NCBI GenBank assembly: GCA_902810715.1
Contig: CADDYS010000008.1
Span: 1-44,274 of the forward strand
Direction of reading: 5' to 3'
Length of the DNA: 44,274 nt
From: a bacterium
Lineage (GTDB): Bacteria; Actinomycetota; Aquicultoria; Aquicultorales; Aquicultoraceae
Numbering within the stretch: position 1 is the stretch's first letter; every line of letters starts with the position of its first letter. Below the pieces are notes generated by a model that was given only the letters and a program-made list of their open reading frames with translations, made no database searches and was not told where the DNA came from. This document shows positions 6,482 to 13,384 of the stretch, piece after piece. The translations under genes and the position numbers were made by a program.

Positions 6482-9106
6482 TTGTTATCCATAAACCGTT
6501 TATCGGCAAGACAACTACTCGTTCGAAAAGGAAGAACTATCCTCACAGGGCTGGCGATTATGCTTGGGGTAGCAAGTATCTTTAGCTTACTCATAATAGC
6601 TACTAGTGCCACGATGACTTTGGAGAGATATGGAAGGGCCAATTTTGGCTTTGCAGATTTGCAGGTCGTCCCCGACCCTGCAGCCGACCCAAAACAAGTC
6701 GCCAAAGATGTGGCCAGCCTAACTAATATTGAAGGTGTCGCTTTTGAAAGGCAATGGATGCAACGCGGCGATTTAGATGGTCAGAGATTTGAGTTCCATA
6801 TCAAGGGGATTGAGTCCAAAAATGCGGTAGCATCCAGGCTATATTCTTTATCAAGTGGACATCTACCCAAAAGGGATGGGGAAGTTGCATTATCGGCTAC
6901 ATTTGCCCAGGTCAGGGGTTACCAAATCGGGCGGATCTTCACCCTGCCACTTAAGAGTGGGGCAAAGAAACTAAAGATCACCGGTCTTATAAACGATGGT
7001 CCAAGCATAAACTCGGTGATCGCTGGAGTTTATGTTGACATGCCTTTCATTAACAAATTCGGTCCTAAAAACACCGCATGGAATCCTAGTTCGATACAGG
7101 TTGTTCTTAAGAAGGGCGAATCCCAAAGAAGTATAGCTTCACGGATTGAAAAGATGCATGGAGTTGCTCTTGTCATAACAGCCGATGAAGCCCTGGCTGA
7201 TATACGCAGGTCGATGGCATCAACTAGGAGCATGTTCAGCATGTTTGGTGCTGTGGCTCTTGTGGTTGGGATGACATTAATCTACACAGCCTTCGGTATC
7301 ACTGCGGCAGAGCGAGAGCGCGAATTTGGTCTCCTTAAAGCTATTGGCGCCAACAGTCGCTGGGCTAGACGGCTGGTTTACCGTGAGGCGATTATTCTTG
7401 GTTTGCTTTACTCTGCAATTGGCCTTCTGCTGGGCTTGTGTTTGAGCTTTGCTTTTATGTGGATCATGAATACAGGGGAGCCTGGAAACATTGATGTGAC
7501 CGCGCTATCGATTACATCCGAGGATGCAATCATCAGTTTCTTGGCCGGCATCGGTGCCACGCTTTTCTCGGTATTTCTTCCAGCAAGAAAAATCGGTAAA
7601 ATACATCCTCTGGCGGCAATTCGTCCTCAACCTAAATCCGAGCAGAGCATTAGCAAAACTCGCTGGGCCGGATTGCTTATAATCATTGCTGGTATCACAA
7701 TGCTTTTTAAATTCTCAATCGCGAATAACTCGACGAATATGGCGGCAATGGCATTTGCCGCAGTGTTCATCATTTACCTGGGGGTGGCTATTTTTACGCC
7801 CCTTATAATCGGCCCCTTATTTAATCTCTTAGATTGGTTATCGCTTAAGAGAGTCGGTGCTGCTGGTAAGCTTGCCAGCAAAAATTTGAGTGCACAAAGC
7901 TTGCGAAGCTCACGAATGGTAACATCTATTTTAGTTGGCATATCATTCGTATTCTTAGTTGCTTTTTTTGGTGAGAGCGCCGCGTCAATTGGACATCAAA
8001 TTCTTAAAGAGCAGGCAAAGTATGACCTGGCGATAACATCTGAGGATGAAGGGACCTTGCCATTTGTCTCAAAAGAGTTGCTGCGCAAAGTCAAAGGGCT
8101 TAAAGAGGCCGAGCTGGTGACAAGCATACGATTAGATAAGGTAAAGGTAACTAAGCTGGATGTGCAGGGTCGAGAGATGAAAATGGATAAAGGCTTTAAC
8201 AAGAGATTGGAGCAAAATCTCTTTACGCCCGGAATTAATGCTGTTGACCCAAAGCTTTACCCAAAACTGTCAAGCCTTTTCTTTCCTAAAGGAGTAGATG
8301 GCAACAGGGTTTGGAGGCAACTCCATGGTAAGTATGTCCTGGCTAACAGAAACTGGGCTCAAACGCTACGACTTAAGCCGGGCGACAGAGTAAGATTAGT
8401 GGGAAAGGGTGGCAAATCGGAGGAATTTGAGATTCTTGCCCTCTGCGATACATTTCTTGTTGGTACACGCCATTGGGAAGTGGGATCGCTCTTTATATCT
8501 CAGGAAAACGCCAAGAAATATTTAAACCTCAATGAAGATTCCGATATGCTCGTCAAGCTAAAGAAGGGCTCCGACAAAGCTGTTGCGATTGCTAAGATTA
8601 AGCAACTAATAAAAGGGACGCAACTTGAGGTGAAAACGCATAAGCAAATTGCAGATATGGTAGACAAGCTTATGGCAGAGCCGATGCTCTTCCCGTCGTT
8701 AACATTCAACATAGCTGTTCTGGCTAGCCTGCTTGGGTTAATTAACACCATCGCTATAGGCGTACTTGAGCGGCGCCGTGAGATTGGCTTGATTAAAGCA
8801 ATTGGCGGCACCCGGGGACAAGTTAGATTAACGATAGCCTTGGAAGCTGTTCTTACCTCATTAGCCGGCACTATATTTGGTGTGTTGATTGGCACCGGTA
8901 TTGCCGTTATCTTGTTTAAATCCATATCTGCTGCCAATGATATTAAGCCAACCTTCTTTTATTTTCCTGTAATAGTAACTTCATTTCCCCTAATGGCAAC
9001 CGTAGCTCTCTTCGTGATGGTGATTATAGTATCCATAATAGGTGCACTTATACCGGTACGTCTTGCCAACAAGATTACCCCAGTTGAGGCATTGAGGTTC
9101 GAGTAA
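6482..9106 (+). CDS. FtsX/MacB-type ABC transporter permease
   Basis: 874 residues starting at TTG with an AGGAGG SD six bases upstream. A first membrane helix near residues 20-40 is followed by an extracytoplasmic MacB-like periplasmic domain (about 45-240). Next come a three-helix FtsX domain (about 250-375, with EREREFGLLKAIGA), a second helical region and extracytoplasmic domain, and a second FtsX domain at the C-terminus (ERRREIGLIKAIGG, ending NKITPVEALRFE). This double-FtsX layout is typical of ten-helix permeases that pair with a LolD/MacB-type ATPase. It is probably an exporter or envelope-remodelling complex under PadR control. Confidence 0.92.
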   Translation: MLSINRLSARQLLVRKGRTILTGLAIMLGVASIFSLLIIATSATMTLERYGRANFGFADLQVVPDPAADPKQVAKDVASLTNIEGVAFERQWMQRGDLDGQRFEFHIKGIESKNAVASRLYSLSSGHLPKRDGEVALSATFAQVRGYQIGRIFTLPLKSGAKKLKITGLINDGPSINSVIAGVYVDMPFINKFGPKNTAWNPSSIQVVLKKGESQRSIASRIEKMHGVALVITADEALADIRRSMASTRSMFSMFGAVALVVGMTLIYTAFGITAAEREREFGLLKAIGANSRWARRLVYREAIILGLLYSAIGLLLGLCLSFAFMWIMNTGEPGNIDVTALSITSEDAIISFLAGIGATLFSVFLPARKIGKIHPLAAIRPQPKSEQSISKTRWAGLLIIIAGITMLFKFSIANNSTNMAAMAFAAVFIIYLGVAIFTPLIIGPLFNLLDWLSLKRVGAAGKLASKNLSAQSLRSSRMVTSILVGISFVFLVAFFGESAASIGHQILKEQAKYDLAITSEDEGTLPFVSKELLRKVKGLKEAELVTSIRLDKVKVTKLDVQGREMKMDKGFNKRLEQNLFTPGINAVDPKLYPKLSSLFFPKGVDGNRVWRQLHGKYVLANRNWAQTLRLKPGDRVRLVGKGGKSEEFEILALCDTFLVGTRHWEVGSLFISQENAKKYLNLNEDSDMLVKLKKGSDKAVAIAKIKQLIKGTQLEVKTHKQIADMVDKLMAEPMLFPSLTFNIAVLASLLGLINTIAIGVLERRREIGLIKAIGGTRGQVRLTIALEAVLTSLAGTIFGVLIGTGIAVILFKSISAANDIKPTFFYFPVIVTSFPLMATVALFVMVIIVSIIGALIPVRLANKITPVEALRFE

Positions 9107-9154
9107 TCCCCCACAAAATTCACAAGTGCACACTTTTTAGTTAACCGCACATTA

Positions 9155-9325
9155 TTACACCTGGTAATCGACTTGGGCGGTGTCTGACACCGCTGTAGTA
9201 ATTTCGTCCCAGCACCCGCTGCATTTTCCAGCGCACGGTGAGTAATTCAATGAGCAGAATTGGCAGCAAGTATCCAATCCTTCTGGGCATTTGTGATCGC
9301 TTATAGAGCATTTTATATTTTTCAT
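9155..9325 (-). CDS. Small Cys-rich protein downstream of the KamA-family gene
   Basis: A 56-residue ORF with a strong AGGAGG SD six bases before its ATG. It has eight cysteines: Cys6, 13, 20, 21, 24, 31, 35 and 38, including TCCQFC and CAGKCSGCW. It lies 24 bases after the stop of the radical SAM aminomutase and is almost certainly co-transcribed with it. The pattern suggests an Fe-S or zinc-binding small protein, but I recognise no family. It ends with TAA TAA. The GGCGGTGTC/GACACCGCC inverted repeat in its 3' part is read as coding. Confidence 0.7.
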   Translation of the reverse strand: MKNIKCSISDHKCPEGLDTCCQFCSLNYSPCAGKCSGCWDEITTAVSDTAQVDYQV

Positions 9326-9349
9326 GGTGGCCTCCTAATCCTTTAGAAG

Positions 9350-10615
9350 TTAGAGACTGGCGCCAAAGGGATAGTTAACGATTTTACCTTCCCATGTTCT
9401 TAAAAGTACCTTGCCGTCGGTACTCTCCCACATGTTGGTACCGGAAACCGCAACTTTTCCCAAGCCGCCCGGCGCGCTTACTATGTATTCGGGCACGGCA
9501 AGTCCCGAGGTATAGCCCCGCAGCTTACGAATTATTTCTACGCCCTCTTTTATTGGAGTGATAAAGTGAGAGGTGCCCCGCACCGGTTTTGCCTGAAACA
9601 GGTAATAGGGGCGAACGCGGATTTTTAGCAGCTCCTGGTTTAAGACTTTCATGACGTGCGGGTCGTTGTTAACTCCTTTAAGGAGGACGGACTGGTTGTT
9701 GATTACTGCACCTGCTTTTATTAGCCTGTCGCAGGCCTCCGCCGCATCCGGGGTTACCTCGCGCGGATGATTAAACTGGGTATTGATATATATAGGTGGG
9801 TATTTTTCGATGATCTTACAAAGCTCCTTAGTAATGCGCTGCGGCATAGTTGCCAGCGTACGTGTGCCTATGCGCTTGATCTCTACGTGCTTTATCTTGC
9901 TTAGCTCGGCCAAGAGCCATTCAATAACCTGATCGGCAAATGTAAGCGGGTCGCCGCCGGTTATTATTACATCCCTTATTTCTTCATTATCCCTAATGTA
10001 GGCAAGTGCCTTGCGTAATTTTTCCTTGGGGACGTGCCGGTCGCGTTGGCCTATATTTCGCCTGCGCTGGCAATGACGGCAAAAGGTGGCGCACTGGTTT
10101 GTCGTATTTATTATGAGCCTGTCGGGGTATCTTCTTACAACCGTATCGACAGGCGATGTAAATTCCTCAAAGGAGGGATCGTCGGTTTCTAGCGTATCCT
10201 GTAGTTCAAGTATGGATGGAATCGATTGTCGCCTTACAGGCCCCCAACTGTCGCTTATCGACATCAGGCTGACGTAATAAGGCGATATGGCCCAGCGGAA
10301 ACTCTCGGATACTCGTTCGATTTGTTCAATTTCTTTTTTAGTAAGTCTAATTATTTTTGCCAGCGTTTTTGCATCGGTAATGCGGTTTTTGAGCTGCCAC
10401 CGCCAGTTTTGCCAGTCTTTTTCTGCGGCGCCGAAAAGGTCGAGAATACGGATCTTAATCTGCTTGGCTTCATCCTGCATGGTAAAACCGGTATCGATTT
10501 GATGTCTTGCCTCCAGAAATTCCCCAGCACGGTTTTTTAGTTCACCGGCGCGCTTTTTTGCTATGGCTCGTTTAACCGACTTGACCTGCTCAAGTCTTTG
10601 TTCAGAAATAGCCAT
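9350..10615 (-). CDS. KamA-family radical SAM 2,3-aminomutase (glutamate 2,3-aminomutase-like?)
   Basis: 421 residues. The radical-SAM cluster motif is C175-x3-C179-x2-C182 (CATFCRHC). ITGGDPL is the SAM-binding GGD motif and the PLP lysine is K387 in APGGLGK. Clostridial lysine 2,3-aminomutase binds the substrate side chain with two Asp (293 and 330). Here the equivalent positions are K343 (FQAKPV) and S380 (IVSAPGG), with the same 37-residue spacing. From memory, glutamate 2,3-aminomutase also replaces the first Asp by Lys and the second by a polar residue. A beta-glutamate-forming enzyme is therefore more likely than a lysine enzyme, but this is inference. The transcript carries a c-di-AMP riboswitch and continues into a Cys-rich small protein. 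SD is AGGAG. Confidence 0.85.
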   Translation of the reverse strand: MAISEQRLEQVKSVKRAIAKKRAGELKNRAGEFLEARHQIDTGFTMQDEAKQIKIRILDLFGAAEKDWQNWRWQLKNRITDAKTLAKIIRLTKKEIEQIERVSESFRWAISPYYVSLMSISDSWGPVRRQSIPSILELQDTLETDDPSFEEFTSPVDTVVRRYPDRLIINTTNQCATFCRHCQRRRNIGQRDRHVPKEKLRKALAYIRDNEEIRDVIITGGDPLTFADQVIEWLLAELSKIKHVEIKRIGTRTLATMPQRITKELCKIIEKYPPIYINTQFNHPREVTPDAAEACDRLIKAGAVINNQSVLLKGVNNDPHVMKVLNQELLKIRVRPYYLFQAKPVRGTSHFITPIKEGVEIIRKLRGYTSGLAVPEYIVSAPGGLGKVAVSGTNMWESTDGKVLLRTWEGKIVNYPFGASL

Positions 10616-10745
10616 TTTAAGCTCCTTTGCTTTTTAGACAATGACTCACCAATACCGCTGTAGACGGTATTTCTTCAGGCGATTTTTACTTTTTTCTATA
10701 GGGGTGCTAAAGCTGGTGGAAAGATAAATTTCCAATGTATCCGGT

Positions 10746-10871
10746 GCCGAATACACCCCTTCAACGCTTACGAGGTTAGCTGACGGGTTCGGGTTGAAGG
10801 TACCCTACGGCATCCAGCAGATGCCGATTCACCCCAAAGGTGGTTCCCCCGTTTCTGTATAAGAATTCAGC
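10746..10871 (-). promoter_or_regulatory. c-di-AMP riboswitch (ydaO/yuaA type)
   Basis: On the minus strand the conserved ydaO segments appear in order: ACGGGGGAACCACC, TTTGGGGTGAATC, a variable hairpin, GTAGGGTACCTTCAACCCGA, ACCCGTCAGCTAACCTCG and TAAGCGTTGAAGG. A closing helix pairs GCTGAAT (10871-10865) with ATTCGGC (10752-10746). It is the 5' leader of the KamA-family gene that starts 130 bases downstream. No obvious terminator was seen in between; a GGAAA/TTTCC hairpin and an AATACCG/CGGTATT hairpin (about 10660) could be the expression platform. In known cases ligand binding usually shuts the gene off. Confidence 0.93.
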
Positions 10872-10881
10872 GTTAAATTTA

Positions 10882-10910
10882 AGTATACCATTAATGGTAT
10901 TTACATGCAA
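10882..10910 (-). promoter_or_regulatory. Promoter of the riboswitch-aminomutase transcript
   Basis: On the minus strand TTGCAT (10910-10905), a 17-base spacer and TATACT (10887-10882). Transcription would start just upstream of the riboswitch closing helix. The spacer holds an ATACCATTAATGGTAT palindrome, a possible repressor site. Confidence 0.7.
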
Positions 10911-10925
10911 GCTTTGACAAACATA

Positions 10926-11675
10926 TCAAGCGGTAACCTCACTTCCGGTTACCCTTTTCTTCTGGATAGTCTCGGCACCTTTTTTCAACGAACTTGCTTT
11001 TAAAAATCCCCAAAGAAGTAGTGCCGCACCAATCATTTCTGCCGGGTAAAGCCCCTCGGGATGTCCTGATGTTACCATGCTTCCTGAGCCGGCTATCACA
11101 AAAGTGCCTGCAACGATCAAAACGTTGGACCATACCCTATACCGGTACTCTTTCTTGCGCCAAAACCTGAGAATCGAGACAAACGATACACCCAAAAGCA
11201 GCAGGCTTCCCGGGATAGTTAAGAGCATGGAGTAAGAACGCGGGAACGTACCCTTAGGACCCAGCGGTTGCCCACTTACTGTGATTCCGGCCACCAACTT
11301 GCTGGTTATAAGATGGGTTGTAAAAACACCGTGGAAGAATAAGGCCATTATGATAAGTGTGTAAACCAGGAAAAGGTGGCCCCAGATTTTTTTACGCACT
11401 CCCAGGTATGCAGAGCCAAGCCCTAAGAAGCCTACCAGTGATGCCGCAACCACGATGTAGAACCGGTAAACCGTAGGAGTCCACGTACCCGCGATCTCAG
11501 AGTATGCTTCCATTGCTGCAGCAAGTGCATAGAAGAGAAACCCAACAAACCAGGCCAGCTGGTGAGGTTTTCGCTTTTCTATGTACTGGGCAAGAAGAAG
11601 ACCCGCGAAGATAAGGCCGATTAACGCGGTGGCCGCCGCCCAGCCCCAGTGAGCCCAAAACGAAGGTGAACCCAT
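10926..11675 (-). CDS. Polytopic membrane protein of unknown function
   Basis: 249 residues starting at the ATG preceded by GGAGGCGGG; longer in-frame starts lack a ribosome site and read through low-complexity sequence. About seven hydrophobic helices fill the protein (for example ATALIGLIFAGLLLAQYI, AWFVGFLFYALAAAMEAY, NVLIVAGTFVIAGSG), with short loops and a basic C-terminal tail. No catalytic or transport motif is recognised. The stop is TGA. Readthrough would run into the promoter and riboswitch of the next transcript, so here TGA is a genuine stop. Confidence 0.8.
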   Translation of the reverse strand: MGSPSFWAHWGWAAATALIGLIFAGLLLAQYIEKRKPHQLAWFVGFLFYALAAAMEAYSEIAGTWTPTVYRFYIVVAASLVGFLGLGSAYLGVRKKIWGHLFLVYTLIIMALFFHGVFTTHLITSKLVAGITVSGQPLGPKGTFPRSYSMLLTIPGSLLLLGVSFVSILRFWRKKEYRYRVWSNVLIVAGTFVIAGSGSMVTSGHPEGLYPAEMIGAALLLWGFLKASSLKKGAETIQKKRVTGSEVTA

Positions 11676-11781
11676 AAATCCCGCCTCCAAAAACCGTATT
11701 TGCCTCAATTGTAGTATAGAATAACAACAGAAGCCAGAGGACTGAGGCCAGGAGTCAGGAACCGGGATATCAAAAATAGTA

Positions 11782-12324
11782 CTAAGCGATATACTCTTGT
11801 GGCTGGCGTAGCTCATCGATTATAGCATCGCAGAAATCCTGCACATCAGACGGCTCACGACCGGTAACGATATTTCCGTCTACCACCACCGGCTCGTCAA
11901 AGTAAGTCGCCCCCGCGTTTTCTAAATCAACCTTAATTGAAGGGGAGCCGGTGACGTTTTTGTCCTTGAGAATACCAAGCGATATCAAAACCTGCGGCCC
12001 GTGATAGATCGCCCCAACAATTCTGTTGGCATTATACATATCTGTTATAAAACTTAGCGCCGCATCATCTATTCTTATCTCATCGGGAGTGTACCCGTTG
12101 GAAACTATGATCGCATCGAAGTTATAAGAGCGTGCTTCCTCGTAGGTAACCTCGACAGCGACTTCCTGCACATGCTTCCAATCGGTAAGTTTTTTCCCGG
12201 ATTCCTCACCGACTACGCTTACCAGAGCACCTGCTTCAGAGAAACACCTGTGAAGATTATTAAACTCATCTGCATCAAAGTGGTCGGATAGGATTATCGC
12301 CATTTCTCTTCCTGAAATCGACAT
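11782..12324 (-). CDS. DJ-1/PfpI-fold protein lacking the nucleophilic cysteine
   Basis: 180 residues with the DJ-1/PfpI core: MAIILSDHFDADEF, YNFDAIIVSNGY, IVGAIYHGPQVLIS, KNVTGSPSIKVDLENAGATY and VVDGNIVTGREPSD. The nucleophile-elbow residue is Tyr107 (TAT) where active family members have Cys in AICHGP, so glyoxalase, deglycase or protease chemistry of the usual kind is unlikely. It may be a ligand-binding or chaperone derivative. The start has a GGAGGG SD. It is divergent from a second family member with another substitution at the same place. Stop is TAG. Confidence 0.88.
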   Translation of the reverse strand: MSISGREMAIILSDHFDADEFNNLHRCFSEAGALVSVVGEESGKKLTDWKHVQEVAVEVTYEEARSYNFDAIIVSNGYTPDEIRIDDAALSFITDMYNANRIVGAIYHGPQVLISLGILKDKNVTGSPSIKVDLENAGATYFDEPVVVDGNIVTGREPSDVQDFCDAIIDELRQPQEYIA

Positions 12325-12520
12325 TGAATTCCCTCCTTTAACAGTTGGTTTTACCCCTCACGCAATTTTAAAAACAGTTTTCTTACCACTATCTAATAAT
12401 ATTTCTAGAAAACGCTAAATATTAAAGCTTACTAACCGATGATTAAATCAACATACGCAGAGCATAGTATAAATTTCAGCAAGATAATTAAATCAGCTGG
12501 GGCAAATTACGGAGTATAAA

Positions 12521-12730
12521 ATGGAAAAGACAAATCACTTTTATAGCGAAGACGGTTTGATCGGTCCGGCAGGCAAGATAGGATTACCGGGGGAGTTCGC
12601 ACAAATGGATGAAGCGATAATCCGTTGCTTAAAGCGGATGGCGGCAAGAAGGGGAACCGATTGCCATGCGCTTATCCGCAAATGGGTTAGGGAACGCCTT
12701 GAGATCGAGATGAGAAGATTACCTTTCTAA
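12521..12730 (+). CDS. Small ribbon-helix-helix/CopG-like protein
   Basis: 69 residues. The C-terminal half (MDEAIIRCLKRMAARRGT, then LIRKWVRERLEIEM) has the helix pattern of CopG-type antitoxin or regulator proteins. The N-terminal half contains a Gly-rich stretch (GLIGPAGKIGLPG). No toxin gene is adjacent. It lies between two divergent PfpI-fold genes and is followed by a strong terminator, so it is transcribed as a single gene. The assignment is tentative. Confidence 0.65.
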   Translation: MEKTNHFYSEDGLIGPAGKIGLPGEFAQMDEAIIRCLKRMAARRGTDCHALIRKWVRERLEIEMRRLPF

Positions 12731-12762
12731 AGATTTCGGCTTCAATTTTTAAAGTTTTGTTA

Positions 12763-12790
12763 TTACCCGCCTTAAGGCGGGTAAATTTTG
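12763..12790 (+). terminator. Rho-independent terminator
   Basis: Perfect 11-bp palindromic stem TTACCCGCCTT / AAGGCGGGTAA at 12763-12784 followed by ATTTTG. It separates the CopG-like gene from the second PfpI-fold gene. Confidence 0.75.
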
Positions 12791-12820
12791 CTCGTCTAAC
12801 ATATTATGGAGGGATGTTTT

Positions 12821-13369
12821 ATGCAGGCAAGGGGAAAGACCGTTGCTTTACTTTTGCCAAATCACTTTAATGCAAACCTATTTAAGACCCTTCGGGACTG
12901 CGTAATCGGGTCGGGTGGAAAGATCATGATAGTCGGCTTTAAAAAAGATGAGCCGCTAACCGACAGTACGCGTAAAGAAGTATTTACGGTAGATGTCTCG
13001 CCTGAAAACCTGGGCCTTGGCGACTATGATGCCCTGGTTGTTCTGGATAGCGCAACACCCGAGGAAATGATTGCGAGCAGAAAAAACCTGGGTCTTATAA
13101 GGACATCTTACGAGGGCCAGAAAGTAATCGGCACGGTTGACAGGGGCGTAGAGCTTTTAGTTGCGGCGTTAGGCTCTCTGCTAAGTGGTAGAAATATGAC
13201 CGGTCCGGCAGAGTCCAGAATCGATCTGGAGGGCGCTGGGGCAAACTTTGTCGATGAGGATGTAGTTGTGGATAAGTACTTAATCACCGCAAAGACTACG
13301 AGTGATGCCGAAAAGTTCTGCCATGTTCTTATCGATATGCTTCAGTCGATCAGCGGTCTTGCGGCTTAA
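12821..13369 (+). CDS. Second DJ-1/PfpI-fold protein lacking the nucleophilic cysteine
   Basis: 182 residues from the ATG preceded by GGAGGG (an ATG 15 bases upstream overlaps the SD). Overall pattern matches the neighbour at 11782: VALLLPNHFNANLFKTL, YDALVVLDSATP, KVIGTVDRGVELLVAA, GAGANFVDEDVVVD. The elbow sequence is TVDRG, so the nucleophile position is Asp107 instead of Cys; the usual following His is Arg. It is therefore probably catalytically inert in the classical sense. The pair, both altered at the same alignment position in different ways, suggests divergent duplication toward a binding role. Confidence 0.82.
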   Translation: MQARGKTVALLLPNHFNANLFKTLRDCVIGSGGKIMIVGFKKDEPLTDSTRKEVFTVDVSPENLGLGDYDALVVLDSATPEEMIASRKNLGLIRTSYEGQKVIGTVDRGVELLVAALGSLLSGRNMTGPAESRIDLEGAGANFVDEDVVVDKYLITAKTTSDAEKFCHVLIDMLQSISGLAA

Positions 13370-13384
13370 CCGGCTAGGCCGGTT
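13368..13384. terminator. Hairpin shared by two convergent genes
   Basis: AACCGGC-TAG-GCCGGTT overlaps both stop codons of the convergent PfpI-fold and GGDEF/HD-GYP genes. It is short and without a long T tract, so it is only a possible bidirectional terminator. Confidence 0.4.

Noticed and set aside
8500-8937. Long antisense ORF in the FtsX-type permease gene.
   Set aside because: It is a shadow of a strongly supported gene with no ribosome site or family pattern.
9177-9194. GGCGGTGTC/GACACCGCC inverted repeat as a terminator.
   Set aside because: It lies inside the small Cys-rich coding frame and has no T tract.
10926-11675. The riboswitch belonging to the membrane protein gene.
   Set aside because: Both are on the minus strand and the membrane gene lies upstream of the riboswitch and its promoter; only the KamA-family gene is downstream.
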